64,000 bases of DNA from Verrucomicrobiaceae bacterium (lineage in GTDB: Bacteria; Verrucomicrobiota; Verrucomicrobiia; Verrucomicrobiales; Verrucomicrobiaceae). The first letter of the stretch is position 1. Every line of letters begins with the position of its first letter. Below, in pieces: positions 49,695-58,439 of the stretch. The DNA is taken from positions 1-64,000 of the forward strand of contig JAIYDW010000045.1 in assembly GCA_027487315.1 (NCBI GenBank). The letters run 5' to 3'. Made by a program: the position numbers and the translations under genes. The notes below the pieces were generated by a model. That model had not been told where the DNA came from. It was given only the letters and a program-made list of their open reading frames with translations, and did not search any database.

Positions 49695-51680
49695 TTACCA
49701 GTCTTTGCCTTTGACGGGTTGCTGACGTTGGCGGGAGAATTGCACGGCTTTTTGGTCGTCGGCGTAGGTGCGGAGGAAGGTGCGGGCTTCGTTGGGGGAG
49801 AAGCCGGTGTCGTCGCGGCGTTCGCCGTCGGCTTGTTCGGCTTGTTGGGCCTGCTGGGATTCTTTGTCGCCGGGTTGGTCGCCTTCAGCGGAGATGTCGC
49901 CTTCGGGGACTTCGCCGGGTTTTTCGTTTTCGTCTTTATCGCCTCCTTGCCCTTCTTCTTGAGGGTCGCCATTGGAGCCTTTTTCGCCTTGCTCACCGTC
50001 TTCGCCGCATTCACCGCCGGGTTGGTCGCCGTCTTGTCCTTGATTGCCGTCTTCGCCTTTGTCGCCTTTTTCTCCCTTATCGCCCTTGTCTCCTTTGTCG
50101 CCTTTGTCCTTTTTGCCCTGCTGCTTTTGTTGCTCCTGTTTTTGCTGTTCCTGGAGTTCGTCGAGGCGTTTCTGGACGAAGTCGCGGTTTTCGAGGAGTT
50201 CTTTGTTGTCGGGGTCGAGTTGGAGGGCGGCGTTGAGGTGGCGGAGGGAGTCGGTCCAGGCTTTGATGGTGAACTTGGGTTGTTTGGCCATGGCGCGGTC
50301 GCCTTGATCGTAGAGGGAGTGACCGAGGCCGTGGTGGGCTTTTTTTTGCAGGGTGGGGTCGGTGGATTCGAGGGCCTGGGAGAAGGCGCCGACGGCGGCG
50401 TCGAACTTTTGGAGTTGGTGTGAGGCGCGGCCGAGACCAAGGGCGATGGCGGTGCGCTGCTGGGGGCTGGGGCTGCTTTCGAGGCTTTCGCTGTAGAGTT
50501 TGGCAGCGGCTTCGAAGTCTTCGCTATCGAGAGCGCGGCTGGCCTGGCGGGCTTTTTGAGTGGCGGAATCTGACCAGTCGGGGAGGTAGCTGGCGATGGA
50601 GGCGTCTGCGGGTGAGGCGGCGAGGAGGAGGGATGCGGCGAGGGTCGCGCGGGCGGCGGGAGCGGATGCGGGTTGCGATGCGGTGGGTCGGAGGAGCCAG
50701 GCCATGATCAATGATACGATGGCGAGGGAGAGAGGCCAGTAAAAGCGTTCGATGGGTTTGGAGGTGGATTTGGACTCGCCTTCCTGCTGGTCGAGGGCGG
50801 CGAGGACCTGGTTGACGATGCTGGCGTCGATGGATTGGGCATTGAGGGGGAGGTATCGGCCACGGGTGGCTTGGGCGACCTGGCGGAGGACGTCTTCTTC
50901 GAGGGCGGTTTTGACGACGTTGCCATCGGAGTCGCGGATCCATTCGCCCTGGTTGTTGGGATCGGGGTCGGGGATGAGGCTGCCGGCCTTCGTGCCGACG
51001 CCGATGCTGAGGATGATGATGTTTTTGTCAGCGGCGAGCTTGAGGAAGCCAGCGAGTTCGGGGTCGGGTTCGCCGCCGTCGCTGAAGAGTACGAGGCCGT
51101 GATTGCGAGCGGGGGTCTTTTCGAAGGATTCGAGGGCAAGTTTGATGGCGCGACCGAGTTCGCTGCCGCCGCGGGGGATGGAGAAGACGTCGAGGCTTTG
51201 GATGGATTCGGCGACGGCGGCGTGGTCGGTGGTGAGGGGGGCCTGGAGGTAGGCATTGCCAGCAAAGGCGATGAGGCCGACGCGGTCGCCAGCGAGGAGC
51301 GTGAGGAGGTCCTGGGCGGCGAGCTTGGAGCGGGTGAGGCGATTGGGGACGAGGTCGTCGGCGAGCATGGAGCGGGAGGTGTCGACCGCGATGATGACGT
51401 TGCGGCCGGTTTCACGCTGGGGCTGTTCTTCTTCGCCGTATTGAGGGCCTGCGGCGGCAATGATGAGGAGGCAAAGGGCGAGAATTTGGAGGAGGAAGGC
51501 GGTCCAGGAACGGAGGGGGGAGATGCCGGAGACGAGTTGCTGGCGGAGGCGGGGGGAGGTGAAGGAGGCGAGGGCTTTGCGGCCGCTGTGGTCGGCGAGG
51601 AGTTTGCCAAGCAGGAGGATCGGGGCGGCGATGAGAACCCAGAGCCAGGTGGGATGGGTGAAGGTGAGGGTGGGGGGCAT
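49695..51680 (-). CDS. BatB-BatC-like VWA-TPR membrane protein
   Basis: 661 residues. Two N-terminal membrane helices (~10-25 and ~60-78) are followed by a VWA domain with a complete MIDAS start DTSRSM, the Thr in APLTTDH and FSDGGEPD. A third helix (~315-330) and TPR repeats (~385-500) follow. Residues ~515-600 are a collagen-like, very acidic stretch with many G-D-K and G-E-K triplets, then a tail FSPNEARTFLRTYADDQ. This is BatB fused to BatC. No batA gene is upstream; a PIN-TRAM gene is there instead. Confidence 0.88.
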   Translation of the reverse strand: MPPTLTFTHPTWLWVLIAAPILLLGKLLADHSGRKALASFTSPRLRQQLVSGISPLRSWTAFLLQILALCLLIIAAAGPQYGEEEQPQRETGRNVIIAVDTSRSMLADDLVPNRLTRSKLAAQDLLTLLAGDRVGLIAFAGNAYLQAPLTTDHAAVAESIQSLDVFSIPRGGSELGRAIKLALESFEKTPARNHGLVLFSDGGEPDPELAGFLKLAADKNIIILSIGVGTKAGSLIPDPDPNNQGEWIRDSDGNVVKTALEEDVLRQVAQATRGRYLPLNAQSIDASIVNQVLAALDQQEGESKSTSKPIERFYWPLSLAIVSLIMAWLLRPTASQPASAPAARATLAASLLLAASPADASIASYLPDWSDSATQKARQASRALDSEDFEAAAKLYSESLESSPSPQQRTAIALGLGRASHQLQKFDAAVGAFSQALESTDPTLQKKAHHGLGHSLYDQGDRAMAKQPKFTIKAWTDSLRHLNAALQLDPDNKELLENRDFVQKRLDELQEQQKQEQQKQQGKKDKGDKGDKGDKGEKGDKGEDGNQGQDGDQPGGECGEDGEQGEKGSNGDPQEEGQGGDKDENEKPGEVPEGDISAEGDQPGDKESQQAQQAEQADGERRDDTGFSPNEARTFLRTYADDQKAVQFSRQRQQPVKGKDW

Positions 51681-51693
51681 TGGGGGGAGTGGG

Positions 51694-51721
51694 ATCAGTG
51701 ATCAGTAATCAGTGGTCAGTA
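51694..51721. repeat. Heptamer tandem repeat, ATCAGTG family, four units
   Basis: ATCAGTG, ATCAGTA, ATCAGTG, GTCAGTA in tandem upstream of the VWA gene. A looser copy, GATCAGTGAGTAGTCAGTGG, lies at 49657-49676, just upstream of the BatD-type gene. Confidence 0.85.
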
Positions 51722-51803
51722 AGCTTTGATGAGTGATCAGTAGGCAGTGGCGAGTGGTTCTGGGCTGTGATGGGTAACGGTTGGGGTGGGGAAAAATGTG
51801 CAG

Positions 51804-52832
51804 TTAGGCGGCGAGTTCGGCGAAATAGAGGCGACCGGCGGCGGTGGGGAGGGCGCTGGAGATGATGACGGGGAGGGTTTGGCCAATACGATCGGCGGCG
51901 TGGTTGACGACGATCATGGTGCCATCGGGGAGGTAGCCGACGGCTTGGTGTTTGTCTTTGCCGGGTTTGGCGAGCTGGATGGTGGTGCGGTCGCCGGGGG
52001 CGAGGCGGGGCTGGAGGGCGAGGGTGAGTTCGTTGAGGCTGAGAACGGTGATGTTGCGGAGGCGGGCGACTTTGGCGAGGTTTTCGTCGTTGGTGAGGAG
52101 GCGGGCGTTGAGGTCGCGGGCGAGGGAGACGAGCATGGTGTCGACTTCGCCTTCGCCGGCGCGGGGGAGTTCCTCGTGGACGGTGAGTTCGATGTGGCGG
52201 TTTTCGCGGAGGAGGCGGACTTCTTCGAGACCGCGTTTGCCGCGATCGGATTTGATGGGGTCGCGGGAATCGGCGAGGCGCTGGAGTTCGTCGAGGACGA
52301 AGCGGGGGACGACGAGGGCGGAGGAGAGGAAGCCGGTGGCCATGATGGTCTGGACCCGACCGTCGATGATGATGTTGGAATCGAGCAGGAGAGGCTCGCC
52401 TTCGGAGCTGTCGCGGCGGAAACGGACGTAGGGGATGACGACAGCGAACTGGTCGCGCTCGCTGCGGAGGGCGAAGGTGATGCCGAAGAAAGAGAGGGCC
52501 GCGTAGACGATGATCTCGATGATGTTGAGGATGGAGTCACCTTCTTCGATGGATTTGAACCAGGTGAGTTGGAAGATGCCGACGCGGGTGACGAGCCAGG
52601 CGCAGAACAGGCCGATCAGGAGGCCGAAGGTGGCATGCGAGAAGTCGCGCATGGTGAACCGGACGAAGAGCCGATCCAAGGTGAGCAGGAGGCCCATGAA
52701 CCCGGCACCGATGAGGGCCCCGGTCCAAGCCGGGTATTGCAGACCGTGGGCGATGATGATGCCGGTGAAGACGGTGAGCGCGAAGTAGATGGCGCGGACG
52801 ACGCGGATGGACCAGGGGGAAGGTGGTGACAT
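51804..52832 (-). CDS. Membrane PIN-TRAM domain protein (YacL-like)
   Basis: 342 residues. Four hydrophobic helices occupy ~1-120. The PIN domain follows with the metal-binding Asp in LLLDSNIIIDGRV, VVPRFVLDELQRLADS, EGEVDTMLVSLAR and LLTNDENLAKVA. The C-terminal TRAM domain (~270-330) contains DGTMIVVNHA. This is the common YacL/PilT-N family, a probable membrane-linked RNase; its cell role is not settled. Confidence 0.9.
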   Translation of the reverse strand: MSPPSPWSIRVVRAIYFALTVFTGIIIAHGLQYPAWTGALIGAGFMGLLLTLDRLFVRFTMRDFSHATFGLLIGLFCAWLVTRVGIFQLTWFKSIEEGDSILNIIEIIVYAALSFFGITFALRSERDQFAVVIPYVRFRRDSSEGEPLLLDSNIIIDGRVQTIMATGFLSSALVVPRFVLDELQRLADSRDPIKSDRGKRGLEEVRLLRENRHIELTVHEELPRAGEGEVDTMLVSLARDLNARLLTNDENLAKVARLRNITVLSLNELTLALQPRLAPGDRTTIQLAKPGKDKHQAVGYLPDGTMIVVNHAADRIGQTLPVIISSALPTAAGRLYFAELAA

Positions 52833-52881
52833 CTGCGTTCAGGGTGCTGGGAGAGTCCGCTGAGAGAGTGCGGGACGGGGA

Positions 52882-53214
52882 TCAATTGTCACCAATGCCG
52901 ACGGCGCGCAGGGGACTGGTGGCGGCGCGGCCGATGCGGTTGAGGAAACTGGGTTCGTCGGCGACGGGGTCTTCGGTGCCGGCAGGGGTTGGGGCGGTGA
53001 TGATCTTGGCGGTTTCCGCGTTGTTTTCAGGCGCCAGATTTTGGGGGGCGATGGTGGCGGGGCGGACGGTTGGGGCGTTGAGGGGGACCCAGGCGCGGCT
53101 GACGGTGTCGTAGCGCATCGCGGATTGCGGGGTGGGCTGGCCTTTGGGTTTCGTGAGACCGCAGGAAGCGAGGAGAGTGATGGCAGAAAGGGCGGCGGGG
53201 AATTGAAGCTTCAT
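52882..53214 (-). CDS. Small lipoprotein of unknown function
   Basis: 110 residues from MKLQFPAALSAITLLASCGL. The lipobox LLASC puts the lipidated Cys at position 18. The mature part is Pro/Thr/Ala-rich with little predicted structure and ends PSFLNRIGRAATSPLRAVGIGDN-like, a possible amphipathic helix. No family recognised. It lies 49 bases before the PIN-TRAM gene on the same strand. Confidence 0.7.
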   Translation of the reverse strand: MKLQFPAALSAITLLASCGLTKPKGQPTPQSAMRYDTVSRAWVPLNAPTVRPATIAPQNLAPENNAETAKIITAPTPAGTEDPVADEPSFLNRIGRAATSPLRAVGIGDN

Positions 53215-53328
53215 TTTAGGCAGGTAACGGCTGTCATTTAAGCGCAGTTGATCGGGTCTGACAAGGATGGCCTTTGCGGGGGTGGGTTGGGCTTGCGCGG
53301 GAGGAACGGGTGATTCAGGGTGGGAGGC

Positions 53329-54357
53329 ATGCGAACGATCACGAGTGTGGAGGACCTGGAGGACGAATTGAGCTGCCCGACAGAGGGCGTTTTGGAGGTT
53401 TTGCGGGCGGTGCAGGGGGATGTGATGGTGCTGGGAGCGGGAGGCAAGATGGGGCCGACGCTGGCGCGGATGCTGAGGCGGGGGATGGATCGACTGGGGC
53501 AGAAGGAGAGACGGGTGATCACGGTGTCGAGGTTTTCCAATGAGCGAGAGGTGAGGGCGCTGCTCAAGGGGGGAGTGGAGGTGGTGAAGTGCGATTTGCT
53601 GGATCGGGCGGGGGTGGCGGCGTTGCCGGAGGTGCCGAATGTGATTTACATGGCGGGACAAAAGTTTGGGACGAGTGGGGAGCCTGAGTTGACGTGGGCG
53701 ATGAATACGGTGGTGCCAGCGGTGGTGATGGAACGGTTTTCGAAGGCGCGGATGGTGGTGTTTTCGACGGGGTGTGTGTATCCTCTAGCGCCGATTTCGG
53801 GCTCGGGATCGCGTGAGGGGGATGCGCTGGGGCCGCCGGGGGAGTATGGGAATTCGTGTGTGGGACGGGAGCGGGTGTGTGAGTATTTTTCGAAACGCAA
53901 CGGGACGCCGATGCTGTTGTTTCGACTGAGCTATGCGATCGATTTGCGTTACGGCGTGCTGATGGATGTGGCGAGCAAGGTGATGCGGAGAGAGCCGGTG
54001 GATGTGACGATGGGGTATGCCAATGTGATCTGGCAGGGGGATGCGAATGCGAGGGCGATTCAGTGTTTGGGGAGGGTGGAGAGTCCGGCGGTGGCGTTGA
54101 ATGTGACAGGGATGGTGCGGGTATCGATTCGGGACTTGGCGATGGGTTTTGGGGAGCGTTTGGGGGAGAAGGTAGAGGTGGTGGGTGAGGAGGCGGAGGT
54201 GGCGTGGTTGTTTGATGCGAGCCGGTCGTATGAGTGGTTTGGGCCGCCAACGATTTCGTTGGACGAGATGATCGATGCGACGGTGGAGTGGTGTCGGAGG
54301 GGTGGGGAAGTTTTGGGAAAACCGACGCATTTTGAGGTGCGTGACGGGGCTTATTGA
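53329..54357 (+). CDS. NAD-dependent epimerase/dehydratase family protein
   Basis: 342 residues from MRTITSVEDLEDEL; a GTG nine bases upstream is also possible. The dinucleotide-binding GAGGKMGPTLARML starts an extended-SDR fold, with DLLDRAGVAALPEVPNVIYMAG and FSTGCVYPL. The expected catalytic YxxxK is not seen: the Tyr region reads YGNSCVGRERV, with Cys instead of Lys. It precedes a DapA-family gene by 9 bases, and the pair is probably one operon acting on an unknown sugar or keto acid. Confidence 0.85.
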   Translation: MRTITSVEDLEDELSCPTEGVLEVLRAVQGDVMVLGAGGKMGPTLARMLRRGMDRLGQKERRVITVSRFSNEREVRALLKGGVEVVKCDLLDRAGVAALPEVPNVIYMAGQKFGTSGEPELTWAMNTVVPAVVMERFSKARMVVFSTGCVYPLAPISGSGSREGDALGPPGEYGNSCVGRERVCEYFSKRNGTPMLLFRLSYAIDLRYGVLMDVASKVMRREPVDVTMGYANVIWQGDANARAIQCLGRVESPAVALNVTGMVRVSIRDLAMGFGERLGEKVEVVGEEAEVAWLFDASRSYEWFGPPTISLDEMIDATVEWCRRGGEVLGKPTHFEVRDGAY

Positions 54358-54366
54358 GGAGGATGG

Positions 54367-55380
54367 ATGATGGAAAAAGAGATTCGTGAATTGATCAAGG
54401 CAGGGGTGGCGATTCCGGCGCAGCCGTTGGCGTTGACGGCGGGGAGGAAGCTGGATGAGCGGAGGCAGCGGGCGCTGACGAGGTATTATTTGGACGCGGG
54501 TGTGGGTGGGGTGGCGGTGGGGGTGCACACGACGCAGTTTGCGATTCGAGAGGTGGGTTTGTATGAGCCGGTCTTGGCGTTGGCGATGGAGGAGATGGGG
54601 CGAGTGGAGCGGCCGGTGGTGAAGGTGGGGGGAGTGTGTGGTGACACGCGACAGGCGGTGAATGAAGCGATGGTGCTGAGGCGATTGGGGTATGATGCGG
54701 GGTTGCTGAGTTTGGGGGCGATGAAGGAGGCGGCGGTGGATCAATTGGTGGAGCATTGTCGGGCCGTGGCGGAGGTGCTGCCGGTGGTGGGGTTTTATTT
54801 GCAGCCGAGTGTGGGAGGGCGGGTGCTGCCGCATGATTTTTGGCGGCGGTTTGTGGAGATCGAGCAGGTGGTGGCGATTAAGATGGCGCCATTCAATCGC
54901 TATCAGACGCTGGATGTGGTGCGGGCGGTGATGGAGTCGGGGCGCGACGATATTGCGCTTTATACGGGGAACGATGACAACATCGTGGCGGACTTGGTGA
55001 CGCCGTTTGGGTTTGGAGGGGAGGAACGGCGTGTGGTGGGCGGGTTGCTAGGGCACTGGTCGGTGTGGACGAGTGGAGCGGTGAGGTTGCTGGAGCGTTG
55101 CAGGGTGGAGGGAGCGACACCGGAGTTGTTGCGGTTGGGTGTCGAAGTGACGGACTGCAATGCGGCGTTTTTTGATGCGGCGAACGGGTTTTGCGGGTGC
55201 ATAGCGGGCCTGCATGAGGTGCTGAGGAGACAGGGGCTTTTGGAGGGCATCTGGTGCCTGGATGAGCGGGAGGGATTGAGTCCGGGGCAGAGGGGGGAGA
55301 TTGACCGGGTTTATGCGGCCTATCCGCATTTGAATGATGATGCGTTTGTGGCCGAGCGACGGGATGGCTGGCTGAGGTGA
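54367..55380 (+). CDS. Dihydrodipicolinate synthase-family class I aldolase
   Basis: 337 residues. DapA/N-acetylneuraminate lyase-like TIM barrel, with PAQPLALTAGRKLDERRQRAL at the start, VGFYLQPSVGG as the Tyr-containing strand and the Schiff-base Lys in VVAIKMAPFNRYQTL. It is longer than true DapA (~290) and lacks the normal GTTGE pattern (here GVGGVAVGVHTTQF), so it is probably not for lysine synthesis. Its stop abuts the CDF gene end on the other strand. With the epimerase it suggests a small catabolic or modification pathway. Confidence 0.82.
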   Translation: MMEKEIRELIKAGVAIPAQPLALTAGRKLDERRQRALTRYYLDAGVGGVAVGVHTTQFAIREVGLYEPVLALAMEEMGRVERPVVKVGGVCGDTRQAVNEAMVLRRLGYDAGLLSLGAMKEAAVDQLVEHCRAVAEVLPVVGFYLQPSVGGRVLPHDFWRRFVEIEQVVAIKMAPFNRYQTLDVVRAVMESGRDDIALYTGNDDNIVADLVTPFGFGGEERRVVGGLLGHWSVWTSGAVRLLERCRVEGATPELLRLGVEVTDCNAAFFDAANGFCGCIAGLHEVLRRQGLLEGIWCLDEREGLSPGQRGEIDRVYAAYPHLNDDAFVAERRDGWLR

Positions 55381-56391
55381 TCAACGATCGAGGGTTTCGT
55401 CGTCCCAGGAGGCGGGGTCGTTGAGGGGCTCGAGGTGGGTGAAGATTTGGCCTGCGGGGAGGACGGAGCGGAGGTCGGATTCGATTTGTTCGAGGAGATC
55501 GTGGCCTTTGCGAACGGTCCATTCATCGGGGACGAGGACATGGACGGCGACGAATTGGCGGGAGCCTGAAGCCCGGGTGCGGAGGGCATGAAAATGGACT
55601 TGGTCGCTTTCGTAGCGTTTGAGAACGGCTTTGAGGGCCTGGAGGGTTTCAGGGGCGAGGGCGCGATCGAGGAGTCCGTGAACGGAATTGCGGACGAGTT
55701 GGAAGCCCATGCGAATGATGAAAAGAGCGACACCGAGGGCGATGAAGGGATCCAGCCAGGTCCAGCCGGTGACCAAGACGAGGAGCATGCCGAGGAGGAC
55801 GCCCGTGGAGGTCCAGACATCGGTCATGAGATGATGGCCATCGGCCTCAAGGGCGGGGCTGTGGGCGGCGCGGCCTTTGGCGATGAGGAGGCGGCCGACG
55901 ATGAGGTTTAGGAGTGAAGCCAGAGTGGAAACGGCAAGGCCGGCGCCGAATTGCTCGATCTCGGCGGGGTTGGAGATGCGACTGATGGCGGCCCAAAGGA
56001 TGGCGCTGGCGGCACCGAGGATGAGGGCGCCTTCGAAGCCACTGGAGAAGAATTCGATTTTATCATGACCGAAGGCGTGTTCGTCGTCGGGAGGCAGGGC
56101 GGAGATCAGCAGGGCACCGAGAGCGGCGGCAGCGGCGGCGAGATTGACGAGGGATTCGAGGGCGTCGGAGAGGAGACCGACGGATCCGGTGAGTTTCCAA
56201 GCGAGGAGTTTGAGGGCGATGGTGACCACAGCGGTGCCCAGCGAAAGCCAAGCGTAGCGCAGGAGGTGACGGCGGGAGGTGGACACTGGGGATGGGTCGA
56301 TGAAGAATGATGAGCGTGCAAAGGAATTGGCTTGTTTGCCTGATCTTTGGAGTTGGCGGGGTGAAAGAGTCCTGCTAGGAGTGCGTTCCAT
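55381..56391 (-). CDS. Cation diffusion facilitator (CDF) family efflux protein
   Basis: 336 residues; the start may be a later ATG, since the first ~35 residues are not family-like. Six membrane helices between ~45 and ~250. Metal site motifs: LLSDALESLVN in helix 2 and ADGHHLMTDVWTS (HxxxD) in helix 5; cytoplasmic domain FHALRTRASGSRQFVAVHVLV. CDF proteins export Zn, Fe, Co or Mn by proton antiport; metal unknown. Confidence 0.9.
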   Translation of the reverse strand: MERTPSRTLSPRQLQRSGKQANSFARSSFFIDPSPVSTSRRHLLRYAWLSLGTAVVTIALKLLAWKLTGSVGLLSDALESLVNLAAAAAALGALLISALPPDDEHAFGHDKIEFFSSGFEGALILGAASAILWAAISRISNPAEIEQFGAGLAVSTLASLLNLIVGRLLIAKGRAAHSPALEADGHHLMTDVWTSTGVLLGMLLVLVTGWTWLDPFIALGVALFIIRMGFQLVRNSVHGLLDRALAPETLQALKAVLKRYESDQVHFHALRTRASGSRQFVAVHVLVPDEWTVRKGHDLLEQIESDLRSVLPAGQIFTHLEPLNDPASWDDETLDR

Positions 56392-56437
56392 CCGTCCTGG
56401 ATTTCTCCAGGATCCTCAAAACTATTGTGTTGTTTCA

Positions 56438-57262
56438 ATGAAATCTGTTCTGTCCCGCCTCATTCCTTTGCTCGCCGTCGTTTCAACCGCAGGTTTGGCC
56501 CAGCAACCTGAGAAGCCATCGCCGACCGGTTACTCGGATACGCCGTTGATCCCAGGGACCAAGTGGAAGGTGCATGACATTGATCGTCCGGCGCCTGAGG
56601 TGATTGCACCCGGCAAGAAATTGGGGGATGCGCCTGCGGATGCGATTGTGCTTTTTGACGGGAGCAACACGGATGCGTTTTTGGGAGTGGTGAAGGGAGC
56701 GGACGGGAAACCGACTGGAGAGAAGGGGCCTTGTGTTTGGAAGATTGATAACGGTGAGTTGGTGGTGGATGGCGGGGACTCCTGGACGAAGCAAGAGTTT
56801 GGCTCCTGCCAGTTTCACATTGAGTGGAAGAGTGAGCCGCACACCAAGGGGAACAGTCAGAAGAAGGGTAATGCGGGGGTCTTCTTCATGGATCGTTATG
56901 AGAGTCAGATGGTGGATTGCTACAACAACCCAACCTATGCGGACGGGCATACGGGCGCGATTTATGGGCAGACGCCACCGATGGTTAATGCGGTGCGGCC
57001 TGCGGGTGAGTGGCAGGTTTATGACATCGTTTTCACTGCGCCGAAGTTGAAGGATGGGAAGGTGGTGGAGCCTGCTTACATCACGACGTTTGTGAATGGA
57101 GTTTGTGTGCAGAACCACACGGCGATCATGGGGCCAACGCAGCACAAGAAGACGACCAGCTATGAAGGGGAGTTTCCGGAGGCGGCGCCGTTCCGGCTGC
57201 AAGATCACAAGAACGATCCTCCGGTTCGCATGCGCAACATTTGGGTTCGCAAACTGCCCTAA
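56438..57262 (+). CDS. Secreted DUF1080 (3-keto-disaccharide hydrolase-like) protein
   Basis: 274 residues from MKSVLSRLIPLLA, with a signal peptide ending near GLAQ (~21). The DUF1080 concanavalin-like domain shows AIVLFDGSNTDAFLG, GDSWTKQEFGSCQFHIEWKS, NAGVFFMDRYESQMVD, EWQVYDIVFTAP and RLQDHKNDPPVRMRNIWVRKL. Related proteins hydrolyse 3-keto-glycosides and are very abundant in Verrucomicrobia and Planctomycetes. A lactonase gene follows 14 bases later, which fits a sugar-oxidation pathway. Confidence 0.92.
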   Translation: MKSVLSRLIPLLAVVSTAGLAQQPEKPSPTGYSDTPLIPGTKWKVHDIDRPAPEVIAPGKKLGDAPADAIVLFDGSNTDAFLGVVKGADGKPTGEKGPCVWKIDNGELVVDGGDSWTKQEFGSCQFHIEWKSEPHTKGNSQKKGNAGVFFMDRYESQMVDCYNNPTYADGHTGAIYGQTPPMVNAVRPAGEWQVYDIVFTAPKLKDGKVVEPAYITTFVNGVCVQNHTAIMGPTQHKKTTSYEGEFPEAAPFRLQDHKNDPPVRMRNIWVRKLP

Positions 57263-57276
57263 TTGGAGATCCTGAC

Positions 57277-58416
57277 ATGAACCCACGATCCATCGCCTTC
57301 CTTTTTGCGTCCTTAACGGCGAGTGCCATAGCGGGAGAGCAGTATTGGGTTTTCTTCGGGACTTACACGACAGGAAAGAGTTCGAGCAAGGGGATCTATC
57401 GGGCGAGGTTTCATTCGGGGACGGGGGAGTTGGGGAAGCCGGAGTTGGCGGCGGAGTTGGGGAGTCCGAGTTTCCTGGCGATTGCGCCGTCGAAGCAGTT
57501 TTTGTATGCGGTGGGTGAGGCGGGTGGTGAGGGTGGTAAGGGTGTTTCGGCTTTTAAGCTGGCGCTTCCAGGCGGGGAGTTGACGCCGTTGAACGCGGTT
57601 TCGGCGGTGGGAGAAGGGCCTTGCCATGTGAACACGGATCGGACAGGGCAGATGGTGGGGATTGCGAATTATGGGAGTGGGAGTGTGGCGAGCTACAAGG
57701 TTGCTGCGGACGGGAGTTTGAGTGAAGCGGTGAGTTTCATTCAGCATGAGGGGTCGAGTGTGAATCCGAAACGCCAAGCGGGGCCTCATGCGCACTCGAT
57801 CAACTTCAGTCCTGACAATCGGTTCGCCTATGTTTGTGATTTGGGGATGGATCAGATTCAGATTTACAAGGTGAACCAGGAGACGGGCGCATTGACTCCG
57901 AACGAGCCTGCGTTTGCGAAGACGCCTGTGGGCGGTGGGCCGAGGCATTTGGCGTTTCATCCGACCGCTCCATTTGTGTTTGTGAACAATGAGATGTCGC
58001 TGGCGGAGACAGTTTTTGCTTATGATGCCAAGAGTGGGGCGCTGACGGCGATCGAGACGGTTTCGACTCTACCTGCGGGCGAAGTGGTCAGTGGCGGATT
58101 GAGCACGGCGGAAACGGTGGTGCATCCGAATGGGAAGTTTGTTTATGTTTCGAATCGCGGGCATGACACGATCGCGGTGTTTTCATTTGATGCGGAGAAG
58201 GGCAAACTGACATTGATTCAGAATGCGTCGGCTGAAGGTGAGGTGCCGAGGAATTTCAATTTGGATCCATCCGGGAAGTGGATGATCGTAGCGCATCAGA
58301 AATCGAATTCGGTGGCGGTGCTGAAGGTGGATGAGGCGACGGGCAAACTGAGTTTTACCGGGACGAAGCAAGAGGTGGGTGCGCCGGTTTGTGTGCGGTT
58401 TGTGTCGTTGGAATAG
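57277..58416 (+). CDS. Secreted lactonase-family seven-bladed beta-propeller
   Basis: 379 residues with a signal peptide (~1-19, ASAIA). Lactonase/6-phosphogluconolactonase-like YbhE family: FFGTYTTGKSSSKGIYRARF, LAIAPSKQFLYAVGE, GPCHVNTDRTGQMVGIANYGSG, GPHAHSINFSPDNRFAYVCDLGMDQI split over ~165-190 and GGGPRHLAFHPTAPFVFVNNE. The export signal means it acts outside the cytoplasm, probably on sugar lactones. An upstream GGAG lies before the ATG. Operon with the DUF1080 gene. Confidence 0.9.
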   Translation: MNPRSIAFLFASLTASAIAGEQYWVFFGTYTTGKSSSKGIYRARFHSGTGELGKPELAAELGSPSFLAIAPSKQFLYAVGEAGGEGGKGVSAFKLALPGGELTPLNAVSAVGEGPCHVNTDRTGQMVGIANYGSGSVASYKVAADGSLSEAVSFIQHEGSSVNPKRQAGPHAHSINFSPDNRFAYVCDLGMDQIQIYKVNQETGALTPNEPAFAKTPVGGGPRHLAFHPTAPFVFVNNEMSLAETVFAYDAKSGALTAIETVSTLPAGEVVSGGLSTAETVVHPNGKFVYVSNRGHDTIAVFSFDAEKGKLTLIQNASAEGEVPRNFNLDPSGKWMIVAHQKSNSVAVLKVDEATGKLSFTGTKQEVGAPVCVRFVSLE

Positions 58417-58439
58417 CAGCGAACTGGTTGCCTCGAGGA

